Shown here piece by piece: positions 8,320 to 16,760 of a stretch of DNA of 64,000 nt. The stretch comes from an uncultured Mollicutes bacterium. GTDB taxonomy: Bacteria > Bacillota_I > Bacilli_A > RFN20 > CAG-826. The stretch spans positions 1 through 64,000 of the forward strand of contig UQXJ01000005.1 of NCBI GenBank assembly GCA_900545015.1. Reading direction: 5' to 3'. Position 1 is the first letter of the stretch, and every line of letters starts with the position of its first letter. A program made the position numbers and the translations under genes. The notes under the pieces are model-generated. The model did not search any database. It was not told where the DNA came from and was given only the letters and a program-made list of their open reading frames with translations.

Positions 8320-9084
8320 ATGGGTAAAGTTAAAAAACAAAATATAGAAGAAATTAAAGTTAAAAAACCATTGTGGAAAAGAATTACAAATGGAATTTTA
8401 ACAGGACTTGTTGTTCTTATAATTGGAGCTATTGCTACTTTTGGAATAGCTTCTTTAACTAGCGATAAAAAAGCAAATTATGGTGTAAATGTTATATTTA
8501 ATCATGCAATGCTAGTTGTTTTAACTGATTCAATGGATCCTGATTATCCAGTAGGTTCAGCAATATTTATTGAAAAAACTGATCCAAAAGATATAAAAAT
8601 TGGTGATGATTTATCTTTTTATTATGATTCAATTGGAATGGTTATAACACATAGAGTAAGCGAAATAAAAACACCTTCTGAATCAAATTCACATTATACT
8701 TTTACGTTACATGGAATTAACACACATTCAACTCAATGTGGAAGTGAAGATAATCCAGAGGATTGCACTTATCAAACACAAACTGTAACTGAAGATAAAG
8801 TAATTGGAAAAGTTATTGGAAGTAGTATTACACTTGGTAAAATTTATAACTTTATGGTAACACCAGCTGGACTTTTAATATTACTTTTGATTCCTGGTTC
8901 ATATTTAATTTTTGTATCGCTTAAAACTATTGTTAAAACATTAAAAGAAGATGAAAATAAAGATGTGAAAGTCGTTTCAAGTTCTTCGACGACACTTGAT
9001 TCATTAAGTGAAGAAGATAAAGAAAGATTAAAACAAGATTTATTAAATGAATTATTAGAAGAGAAAGGCAAAAAAGATGAGTAG
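8320..9084 (+). CDS. sipW: SipW-type (ER-type) signal peptidase I
   Basis: A 254-residue membrane signal peptidase of the Ser/His (S26B, SipW) class, which cleaves TasA-like precursors. Seen: a transmembrane segment at about residues 26-46; the Ser box VVLTDSMDPDYPVGS with nucleophile Ser71; the ITHRV motif with His111 in place of the Lys of ordinary signal peptidases; and a second membrane segment at about 182-205. The C-terminal charged tail (LSEEDKERL and NELLEEK) is nearly repeated in the small membrane protein at 1171. The ATG at 8320 follows aaggtg; a GTG at 8314 is part of that Shine-Dalgarno. It most likely processes the secreted proteins at 131, 2699 and 3729. The family assignment is firm, the substrates are inferred. 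Confidence 0.88.
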   Translation: MGKVKKQNIEEIKVKKPLWKRITNGILTGLVVLIIGAIATFGIASLTSDKKANYGVNVIFNHAMLVVLTDSMDPDYPVGSAIFIEKTDPKDIKIGDDLSFYYDSIGMVITHRVSEIKTPSESNSHYTFTLHGINTHSTQCGSEDNPEDCTYQTQTVTEDKVIGKVIGSSITLGKIYNFMVTPAGLLILLLIPGSYLIFVSLKTIVKTLKEDENKDVKVVSSSSTTLDSLSEEDKERLKQDLLNELLEEKGKKDE

Positions 9085-10600
9085 AAGGTTATATAACGTT
9101 ATTCTTACTTCAATAAATGCACTTTTTTATGTGTTATTTAATCTTTTATATATCTTTTTAGTCTTTGTACCAAGTGGATTTATAACATATTCAGTTGTGA
9201 TGTTCTATCTTTTTAGTGATTTATTTTTAATTGCTTTATCAATTAATGTTGCTTTTTTACTTAAAGCTTTTAGAGAACATAAACGATATTTAGAAGCTAA
9301 TGAATATACATTTGGTGAACGTATTTCATTTTTAAATTACAACATGTTCGTTAGAAAAACTGATGAATTAATTGGAACAAAAAAAGATCAATATATTATC
9401 TCTTTTTCACCTATTAAAATTTCAATAAATTATGAAATTTATCAAGGAAAAGAAATTCGACTACTTAATAAATCAATTGCTTTATATTTAAATGAAACTT
9501 TTGGCACAAAAGAATATGAAAAGAAGAAAGTAAGAATGTGTTACGATAATTATTGTTTCATTATTTATATTAGAGCTAACAAAGAAGAAGTTTTAAATAT
9601 TGTTGAAATGATTGAACAAAGTGTCTATGAAATTGCTAAAACTGAAGACATTAGACTTTTTGTTCAAACATTTTTTGGTATGGTTAAAGTTCAAGGAAAT
9701 ATTCAATTATTTGAACTTATAAATAGAGCAAACATTGCTCGTCGAATTGCTGAATATAACTATGAAAAAGTTGTTGAATATGAAGATAAAATGTCTAACG
9801 CTGAAGGCGAAAATAGTGGCTTAACTAAAGAAATTGTTGATGGCTTAAAAAACAATGAATTCGTTGTTTATTATCAACCTAAATATAATTTAGGAAGTAA
9901 ACAATTTATTGGTGCTGAAGCTCTTGTTAGATGGAATCATCCAACTTTAGGAATTGTTTCACCTGTTAAATTTATCAATTTTGCAGAAAATAGAGGTTTA
10001 ATCCATGAAATTGACCTTTATGTTTTAGAACAAGTTTGTAAAAATTTAGCTGACGAAAAGAAAAGAGGAAGAAAATTACTTTCAGTTTCAGTTAATTTCT
10101 CAGTTTATGAATTTTATTGCCCAACATTTATTAGTGATATTAAATCAACAATTGAACGTTATGGAGTTAATCCTCTTTTAATTGAAGTTGAAATTACAGA
10201 AGAAACAACACATGCGAATTCATTCTTAGTTATTTCAATTTTAAAGAATTTAAAGGATTATGGATTAAAAATCCTTCTTGATGATTTTGGTGTTGGTTTT
10301 TCAAACATTAAATCAATTAAAAATCTTCCAATCGATGTTATTAAAATTGATAAATCATTTATTGATGAAATTGTTTATGATTATAAATCAAGAGAAATTG
10401 TTAAAACTATTATTAATTTAGCAAAAGCTATGTCATATCACGTTATTGCTGAAGGTGTTGATAATGAAGAGCAAGTTGATGTTTTAAAGAAACTTAGGTG
10501 CGATACGATTCAAGGTTTCTATTATTCAAAACCAATGCCTTTAAAAGAATATGAAAAATTCTTAAAGAGCAATCCATTTGAAAAGAAAGGAAGTAATTAA
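9077..10600 (+). CDS. Membrane c-di-GMP phosphodiesterase (degenerate GGDEF plus EAL)
   Basis: 507 residues that should hydrolyse c-di-GMP to pGpG at the membrane. Two transmembrane segments (about 9-31 and 38-64) are followed by a degenerate GGDEF-like domain (about 85-235) in which the signature is replaced by YDNYCF. The EAL domain (about 250-500) has its key residues: EALVRW (281-286), Asn340, EITE (372-375), DDFG (402-405), KIDKSF with Lys426, EGV (459-461) and QGFYYSKP. It is therefore probably active. The start overlaps the sipW stop. It belongs to the operon led by a c-di-GMP riboswitch, so it could form a negative feedback on the signal that switches its own operon on. Confidence 0.85.
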   Translation: MSRRLYNVILTSINALFYVLFNLLYIFLVFVPSGFITYSVVMFYLFSDLFLIALSINVAFLLKAFREHKRYLEANEYTFGERISFLNYNMFVRKTDELIGTKKDQYIISFSPIKISINYEIYQGKEIRLLNKSIALYLNETFGTKEYEKKKVRMCYDNYCFIIYIRANKEEVLNIVEMIEQSVYEIAKTEDIRLFVQTFFGMVKVQGNIQLFELINRANIARRIAEYNYEKVVEYEDKMSNAEGENSGLTKEIVDGLKNNEFVVYYQPKYNLGSKQFIGAEALVRWNHPTLGIVSPVKFINFAENRGLIHEIDLYVLEQVCKNLADEKKRGRKLLSVSVNFSVYEFYCPTFISDIKSTIERYGVNPLLIEVEITEETTHANSFLVISILKNLKDYGLKILLDDFGVGFSNIKSIKNLPIDVIKIDKSFIDEIVYDYKSREIVKTIINLAKAMSYHVIAEGVDNEEQVDVLKKLRCDTIQGFYYSKPMPLKEYEKFLKSNPFEKKGSN

Positions 10601-10602
10601 TT

Positions 10603-11355
10603 ATGATTTTAATTTTAGGTTCAACTCATGATGATGTTTTATATTATGAAACTCAATTAAAAAATAAAGAAGATAGAAATCTAGGTAAAAATGTTAAACT
10701 CATTTTTGGTGAAATTTATAATCAAAAAGTCCTTTTAGCTTATAATGTTAAAGGAAATTATATGAGTAGTGCAGTAACTTCATATTTAATTGCTAAGCAC
10801 GATATTATTATGGTTTTTGTTGTTGGAACTTGCTTTGCTTATAGCGATGGAATTAGAAAAGGTGACATTGCAATGTGCGATACGCTTTTACTAAGTGACG
10901 TTGATTTATCTTTAACTAATAAAGTTAGAATTGGTGAAATTCCTGGCTTTAATAAAGTTTATGCTTCAAATAGACATTTCTTTGAAAAATCAAATGAATT
11001 TGCTAAAAACTTTGTTATTAGCAATATAATTCCAGCAACTTTTGTGTCTTCAAATAGCGAATATCGCTCTATCGATGAAATTGCTGAAAAAAACGATAGA
11101 AGAACCGTTTTAGGTGCTAGTAAAAATTTAGTTTATGATTCTTCAACTGGTGGAAGTGCATTTAGTTGTGCATTATTTGATATTCCATTTTTATCTTTTA
11201 AAGTTGTTTTAGGAAAAATAAAAAATAAAGTAACGACAGAAGAAAAGATTGTTGCTTTAAAAGAATACGCTGATATAGGAAAAGTTATTACAGCTGTAAT
11301 TGGTGAAATTGGTCGTAACGATACAATCAGTGTTAATACATTAATTGATGACTAA
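10603..11355 (+). CDS. Nucleosidase/phosphorylase-like protein, probably degenerate
   Basis: 250 residues that resemble the PNP/MTAN nucleoside phosphorylase fold: an opening ILGSTHDD strand, a central FVVGTCFAY then GDIAMCD region like the purine-site Gly motif, and a C-terminal segment YDSSTGGSAFSCALFDIPFL at the place of the usual catalytic EMEGAA region. The catalytic Glu and Asp are not seen there, so activity on methylthioadenosine or nucleosides is doubtful. It starts 3 bp after the EAL gene with a good Shine-Dalgarno (aaggaag), so it is cotranslated. A nucleotide-sensing or salvage role linked to c-di-GMP turnover is speculation. Confidence 0.5.
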   Translation: MILILGSTHDDVLYYETQLKNKEDRNLGKNVKLIFGEIYNQKVLLAYNVKGNYMSSAVTSYLIAKHDIIMVFVVGTCFAYSDGIRKGDIAMCDTLLLSDVDLSLTNKVRIGEIPGFNKVYASNRHFFEKSNEFAKNFVISNIIPATFVSSNSEYRSIDEIAEKNDRRTVLGASKNLVYDSSTGGSAFSCALFDIPFLSFKVVLGKIKNKVTTEEKIVALKEYADIGKVITAVIGEIGRNDTISVNTLIDD

Positions 11356-11416
11356 TTTCCAATAAAAATAATCGATTCTATTTTATTTCCAATTATTTTT
11401 AGAGTAGTATTAAACC

Positions 11417-13207
11417 ATGGGTGCTAAGAAACCAGAATTAATTTTTTTATCGATGACCTTTTTGATTTCAAATGGTCTTTTTTCTTGTAGTAAACCAATA
11501 CAAGAAATAGATGAAAGTGTCAATGAAATTAAGATTGTATGTAATGAATCAAAAATGAAATATATTGGTGATTTCATTGATGAATTTAAAACTCAAAATC
11601 CACAATATAAATTAATTATTGATTTTGAACCTGATGAAAAAATTGAATATTATATAAATCATGATCAAATTGATGCTGATATTGTTTTAGCAAATGAATT
11701 ATTAACAATTAATGGAACGGATGATAAATTTGTTGATATATCGCGTAATGAATATACAAACGAATTTGGTAAAAATGCTCTCGTTCATTTAAAGACTTTA
11801 GCTGGAAAGATTTATGCTCTCCCTTCACCTGGAATTTTACTTACTTATTGTGTTAACGAGACACTTTTTGATTATTATAATTTTACAGTTCCAACAACAA
11901 TTAATGAACTTATTGATTTTGTTCGTTATTCAAAACAATTTGCGATTCCTTATGTTTCATCATTTACTGAAAACGATGCTTTTCTTGATGTTTTAATGCA
12001 AGCAACAATACCTTCATTTTATTCAACACCAATTGGCTATAAATATTTTAATGATGTATATTATGGGGAACATAGTGTCACAACTTTATCGTCATTAAAT
12101 CAATTTTATGAATCTTTATATAACTTTTACGAGCTTTTTAGAGAAAAATACTTTGATCCAACTAAAATCAGTGATAAAGGAATTGATGATTTTTTTAGTG
12201 GAAAAGCATTCATGACATCTTTAGCATCAACGATGGAATTTCAAAACAAATATAAAGAAAAGAAATCTGATTTTAAATATAGATTCATCCCTTATCTAGG
12301 AACAAGTGCTGATTCAAATTGGGCTTTAACACGACCAAATTTTTATATTGGAACGTTAAAGAAAAATTATGAAAAGAAAAAAGAAGCGCTTGATGCTTTC
12401 AATGCTTATTTTTCAAGCTACAAAGGACAAAAAACATTAGTAAATTATTCAAGCGATAGCATAATCACCCCACTCATCAGCTATAGAACTGATTTAAATA
12501 AAAAACTTAGTTCAAATTTTGAGGATGTAACTAATGCAATTAGTGAAGGACGATTATATTTTTTTGATAAATTTTATTCATTAGCTTCTATAAATGTTGA
12601 AGATTATAAAAGCTATGCAAAAGATTTAATTTCAACAAATACGCTTATAGAACGTATTAATAAATCAGTTGATGATCTTATAGCTCGCATTGATTATAAC
12701 TATATAATTCCTGAATTAATTTTACCTAGTGATGAAAGTTCAAACGAAAGAAAAAAGAACTTAATTAAGTCAATAAATGGTATTTTTATAAAATACCTTG
12801 GTGTTAATGCTTCTGTTTTGCCCTTCGATTTCTTAAAATATGAAATTTTTGATGGTACTTTTTCTAAAAAAGAAATGGAAATCATTTTTGATAAAGACGT
12901 TACAGTTATAGTGGCTAAATTAAAAGGTGAGAAATTAAAATCTATATGTGAAACTATCTTTTTCTCAAAAGATTTTAGTTATGATTTTTCAGGAGTATCA
13001 TGTTTTAATGATGATAATGGATATAAATTTTTATTCAATAACAAGAAAGAAATTGATGATGATAAAGAATATCTATTACTTGTTCCAGATGGATTTTTAG
13101 ATGATGATATTGAAGTTATATCGAAAAGCGAAAAATTTTCATGTTATGACCTTTTAAAAAGAATCTTAAAGGAAAATTTTCCTTCAAAAGCGGAGGAAGA
13201 AATATGA
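11417..13207 (+). CDS. Solute-binding lipoprotein with unusual C-terminal domain
   Basis: 596 residues. A signal peptide with lipobox GLFSC (Cys24) marks a membrane-anchored lipoprotein. Residues about 35-330 look like a family 1 extracellular solute-binding protein (for example ALPSPGILLTYCVNETLF, typical of sugar-binding proteins). From about residue 440 a different domain follows (KLKGEKLKSICE, SGVSC, EYLLLVPDGFL) that resembles the C-terminal domain of 5'-nucleotidases. No ABC permease or ATPase gene is near, so transport is unlikely; it may be a sensor partner for the GGDEF/EAL protein at 16761. The stop overlaps the next start (ATGA). No clear Shine-Dalgarno precedes the ATG; a weak -10 (TAGTAT, 11405-11410) lies 6 nt away. 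Confidence 0.55.
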   Translation: MGAKKPELIFLSMTFLISNGLFSCSKPIQEIDESVNEIKIVCNESKMKYIGDFIDEFKTQNPQYKLIIDFEPDEKIEYYINHDQIDADIVLANELLTINGTDDKFVDISRNEYTNEFGKNALVHLKTLAGKIYALPSPGILLTYCVNETLFDYYNFTVPTTINELIDFVRYSKQFAIPYVSSFTENDAFLDVLMQATIPSFYSTPIGYKYFNDVYYGEHSVTTLSSLNQFYESLYNFYELFREKYFDPTKISDKGIDDFFSGKAFMTSLASTMEFQNKYKEKKSDFKYRFIPYLGTSADSNWALTRPNFYIGTLKKNYEKKKEALDAFNAYFSSYKGQKTLVNYSSDSIITPLISYRTDLNKKLSSNFEDVTNAISEGRLYFFDKFYSLASINVEDYKSYAKDLISTNTLIERINKSVDDLIARIDYNYIIPELILPSDESSNERKKNLIKSINGIFIKYLGVNASVLPFDFLKYEIFDGTFSKKEMEIIFDKDVTVIVAKLKGEKLKSICETIFFSKDFSYDFSGVSCFNDDNGYKFLFNNKKEIDDDKEYLLLVPDGFLDDDIEVISKSEKFSCYDLLKRILKENFPSKAEEEI

Positions 13208-13614
13208 AAAAAATAAATTTATTTATTTTAAGCTCTGCTTTAATTATAGCTCCTTTAACAAGTTGCAAAACTGATGATAACAAAGGTAAAGAAACACATT
13301 TTCCAGTGAAAGATTTTGAATTAATTGGTTTTGATTCAAATAAACCTTATACAGTTGGTGAAATCATCGATTTCACTAAAATGTCTTTACTTATAACTCG
13401 TAATGATGAATCAACTGAAACTATTAAAGCATTTAGCAATGACGTAACGATTAAAGGTGCATCAACTGAAGCTCCTGGATCCTTTACTTTTGAGATTACT
13501 TTTGAAAATAAAACAAATAATTATCGATATAGCGTTATTCAAAATTATGTAACTCTTGATTTTAATGGAGGAACTTTCGAAGACAAAAAAAGAAATAAAA
13601 CTTCCTTTATATAA
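13204..13614 (+). CDS. LRR lipoprotein, N-terminal fragment (frameshifted)
   Basis: 136 residues: signal peptide with lipobox LTSC (Cys21), an Ig-like segment (YTVGEIIDFTKMS to FENKT) and the start of an InlB-type repeat, VTLDFNGGTF. The frame then runs off into nonsense (KRNKTSFI) and stops, while the second half of the same repeat (IKLPLYNNQVDLSKY, then KFSGWYYDKEN) continues in the next frame. The break lies in a run of seven A at 13585-13591; six A would join the frames cleanly. It is thus the 5' part of one gene spanning 13204-16759. A sequencing slip, a phase-variable tract or a true mutation are all possible. Confidence 0.6.
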   Translation: MKKINLFILSSALIIAPLTSCKTDDNKGKETHFPVKDFELIGFDSNKPYTVGEIIDFTKMSLLITRNDESTETIKAFSNDVTIKGASTEAPGSFTFEITFENKTNNYRYSVIQNYVTLDFNGGTFEDKKRNKTSFI

Positions 13615-16600
13615 TAATCAAGTCGATCTTTCTAAATATAGTCCAGAATTAACATGTGATGATGAAAAATCTTATAAATTTTCAGGTTGGTATTACGATA
13701 AAGAAAACACAAAAAGAGCAACTTATTTAATTGATAAAAATTTTATATCTTATGACAATACAACTCTTTATGCAGGATACGATTTAGATTATTCTGATGA
13801 ATTTATCTATTCAATTAATGAAAGAGAAGGAACATGTGAACTTATATCGCCAAATTTTGATAATCCTTTTAATTTGGTTTCGACTGATACCCTTTATATT
13901 CCTAAAACTATTGAAGGTTATAAAGTAACATCGATTGCTGATGATTTTCTTGCTAAAAAAACGATTGATGAAACTACTGGAGATGTTAGTTTTTCGGATT
14001 ATGCCTGGCTAGCCAATTATAGAAAAATTGTTTTTCCTAGCGATTCATATGTTCAAACGATTGGAGCAAGATGTTTTAAAGGAGTTGTGACGCTTGTTAG
14101 CATTGAATTACCTAATTCTTTATTAACAATAGGAAAGGAAGCGTTTAGTGAAACTAAGCTTAATGGAACTTTAACATTACCAAGTTCACTTAGAAAAATA
14201 GGTGAAAGTGCGTTTAGCTATGGAACTGGTAATTTATTAAAAGTTGAATTTAATGAAAATAGTGCAATTAAAGTTATTGGAGAAAATGCTTTTCAAAATA
14301 ATTTAAGTTTACATGAAGTTGAGCTTCCTAAAGGACTTGAAGAAATTAGAGAAGGAGCTTTTTCTAATTGTAGAGATATTATTAATTTAAATTTGCCTTC
14401 GAGTTTATCAATTGTTGGAGTAAATGCTTTTAAATTAATGGATGGATTAAAAAATATAAATGTAGATAAAGACAATCCTTTCTTTACAAGTTTAGATGGA
14501 AATTTATTTGATAAAAACATGACAAAATTAATTAAATATTGTTATGGAGAAAACGAAAAAGAATATACTTTACCTAAATCAACTTTATACATAGATGATT
14601 CAGCTTTTAATGTTTTTGACTCTTTTATTTCACTTCAAAAATTAAATTTAAATGAAGGTTTAATTTATATAGGAAGTGATGCGTTTAATGGTTGTACTTT
14701 TGAGTTTACTATTCCAAGTTCACTTAGAAATTTTGCTATTAATGCATTTAATGGATATAAGGGAACTTCATATAAAGTTGATGCGAAAAATAAATACTAT
14801 TCTTGTGTTGATGGCTTACTTTGTTCAAAAAGTGGAAGAACTTTATATTCAGTTCCTGGAAATTACGATACAAGGTTTTTTATTCTTAATGAAAATGTCG
14901 AAACGATTGGCGAATATGCGTTTTTTAATAACCAAAAAATTACTTTTATCAGAGTTCCTGAAGATAGTAAGTTAAGCGTGATTAAAAAGAACGCAATGAT
15001 TTTAACATCTTTTAAAAATCTTAGATTAATTGAATTTAAAATTGAAAAGATGTTTACGATTTCTCGCGATTCATTTATCGCTCCTAATACAACATTTCAC
15101 AAAAGTGTAATACCAATTATTTTTTATGATGAATACGTTAAAAAAGCATTTGAACAAAGATTTTATCGTAATGTAGAAGACGCTCAAAGCAAAGAAAATC
15201 AAACACTTTTATTAATGAATGATGAAATAAAAGAAAATGCATTGAAATATTTATATAAATCGACAGGTTTATCAAAACTTGAAGATTATAAAAAAGGAAT
15301 AATGCCTCGATTAAATAAAGCAATTAATTTTGGTGAAGATGATTTTAAACTTGCTTCAACTTTATTAATGTATATGTATCGAAATGGGTTCTATGAAAGT
15401 GACGAAATTCAATATTATAAATTGATTGAAAAGAATATTTTGAGCTCATTATATTATGCTGAAAAAGAAAATAGTAATACTATTAATCCGTTTGCAAATT
15501 ATAATTTTTATCATGCTAGAACTGAAGTATATCCAAATGAATTTAAAGAAGATTTATTACCTTTAATTAATAAAATAGATGCTTATTACAAAGGATTTGA
15601 AGTAGATTTAGATATAAATGCGATAAGTGCTTTGATAATGGATTTTGATATCTCTCAAAACAATTTTAATAATGAAGAAGCAAAAAAATTACTTAAAAGA
15701 CTAGAAGAATTACGCATTGAAAGTAGGTCATTAGGCGAACAAGTTTATATTAGATATAATGCAATAAAGGCGTCTTCTTTAATTTACGAATGTTTAGAAC
15801 ATAATAAATTTAATGATGAAGATATGCTTTTTTTAGAAAGCAAGATTGAAGATAATTCAACTAATAATTATTATGGCATAAGAAGTTATTTAAATGGTTG
15901 GTTTAATAATGAATTTAGGCAATCAATTCTTTATAAATTTGATGAATTTAAAACGCTTTTAGATGAGTATGATGCTAAAAAAGAAACGTTTAAAAATAAC
16001 TTAATAAATAATGTTAATAACTTCGATTATTCTATCTTTGATGAAGCAAAATTTAATACTTTTTATGATAAAAATGTTAGTCATTTATTAAATGAGCATT
16101 ATTATGATTTATCAAGCGAAGAAAGAGCGATTTGCTATACGATAATTTCAATGATTAATATTAATGATTTTCTTAATGATAATGAAAAAATTAGTGATGA
16201 TAATTTTATTTTGAAATATGAAAAAATTAATGAAATTGATAATTTATTAAGTGAGGTGAGTGTTAATTCAAGTATTGATTATGAAGCAATTATCGAATCA
16301 AATTTCCCTACGTATATTACAAAAAAAGATGAAGTAATTAATTACAAAAACACTTTTGTCGATGAACTAAAAAATGAAATTATTAACTTTGAAATTAATA
16401 AAGAAAATTTAAAGAATAAATATAATCTTTTAATAGAAAAAATCAAAAAACTTGGAAGTTTTTCATCAGATTGTTTACGCGATGATAATGATATATTTAT
16501 CAATAAATATTATATTATCCAAGCATCTTTTATTATCTATAATTTAATTGAAAATTATCCTAATAAAACAAAAGAAAATTATAACGAAATTAGAGATTAT

Positions 16601-16759
16601 CTTTATGATCATATTGATTTTGATTCGTGTACATTTATAAATGGAAAAGTAGGAATAATTAACGATTTTTTAACTCATTTGAATAATGACACTTCATCAA
16701 TTTATGAGTATGATAAATATGTTGAATATATAGACTTTATAGAACAGGGGTTAAACTAG
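13556..16759 (+). CDS. BspA-type leucine-rich-repeat surface protein (3' part of the frameshifted gene)
   Basis: This frame holds the body of the lipoprotein begun at 13204; the listed start at 13556 is only the first possible codon in this frame and is unlikely to be used. Seen in order: the end of an InlB-type repeat (SGWYYDKEN, about 44-52), a run of LRR_5/BspA-type repeats with the beat LPNSLLTIGKEAF, LPSSLRKIGESAF, LPKGLEEIREGAF, LPSSLSIVGVNAF (about 170-500), then about 560 residues of charged, helix-rich sequence with no family I recognise. BspA-like proteins are surface adhesins. It stands between the solute-binding lipoprotein and the membrane GGDEF/EAL protein, with 1 bp to the latter. 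Confidence 0.75.
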   Translation: MILMEELSKTKKEIKLPLYNNQVDLSKYSPELTCDDEKSYKFSGWYYDKENTKRATYLIDKNFISYDNTTLYAGYDLDYSDEFIYSINEREGTCELISPNFDNPFNLVSTDTLYIPKTIEGYKVTSIADDFLAKKTIDETTGDVSFSDYAWLANYRKIVFPSDSYVQTIGARCFKGVVTLVSIELPNSLLTIGKEAFSETKLNGTLTLPSSLRKIGESAFSYGTGNLLKVEFNENSAIKVIGENAFQNNLSLHEVELPKGLEEIREGAFSNCRDIINLNLPSSLSIVGVNAFKLMDGLKNINVDKDNPFFTSLDGNLFDKNMTKLIKYCYGENEKEYTLPKSTLYIDDSAFNVFDSFISLQKLNLNEGLIYIGSDAFNGCTFEFTIPSSLRNFAINAFNGYKGTSYKVDAKNKYYSCVDGLLCSKSGRTLYSVPGNYDTRFFILNENVETIGEYAFFNNQKITFIRVPEDSKLSVIKKNAMILTSFKNLRLIEFKIEKMFTISRDSFIAPNTTFHKSVIPIIFYDEYVKKAFEQRFYRNVEDAQSKENQTLLLMNDEIKENALKYLYKSTGLSKLEDYKKGIMPRLNKAINFGEDDFKLASTLLMYMYRNGFYESDEIQYYKLIEKNILSSLYYAEKENSNTINPFANYNFYHARTEVYPNEFKEDLLPLINKIDAYYKGFEVDLDINAISALIMDFDISQNNFNNEEAKKLLKRLEELRIESRSLGEQVYIRYNAIKASSLIYECLEHNKFNDEDMLFLESKIEDNSTNNYYGIRSYLNGWFNNEFRQSILYKFDEFKTLLDEYDAKKETFKNNLINNVNNFDYSIFDEAKFNTFYDKNVSHLLNEHYYDLSSEERAICYTIISMININDFLNDNEKISDDNFILKYEKINEIDNLLSEVSVNSSIDYEAIIESNFPTYITKKDEVINYKNTFVDELKNEIINFEINKENLKNKYNLLIEKIKKLGSFSSDCLRDDNDIFINKYYIIQASFIIYNLIENYPNKTKENYNEIRDYLYDHIDFDSCTFINGKVGIINDFLTHLNNDTSSIYEYDKYVEYIDFIEQGLN

Positions 16760-16760
16760 T

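Noticed and set aside
13585..13592. Programmed -1 frameshifting at the AAAAAAG-type heptamer
   Set aside because: A -1 shift leads to the wrong frame; joining the two parts needs loss of one A (+1), so ordinary -1 recoding does not explain it. Transcript slippage remains possible.
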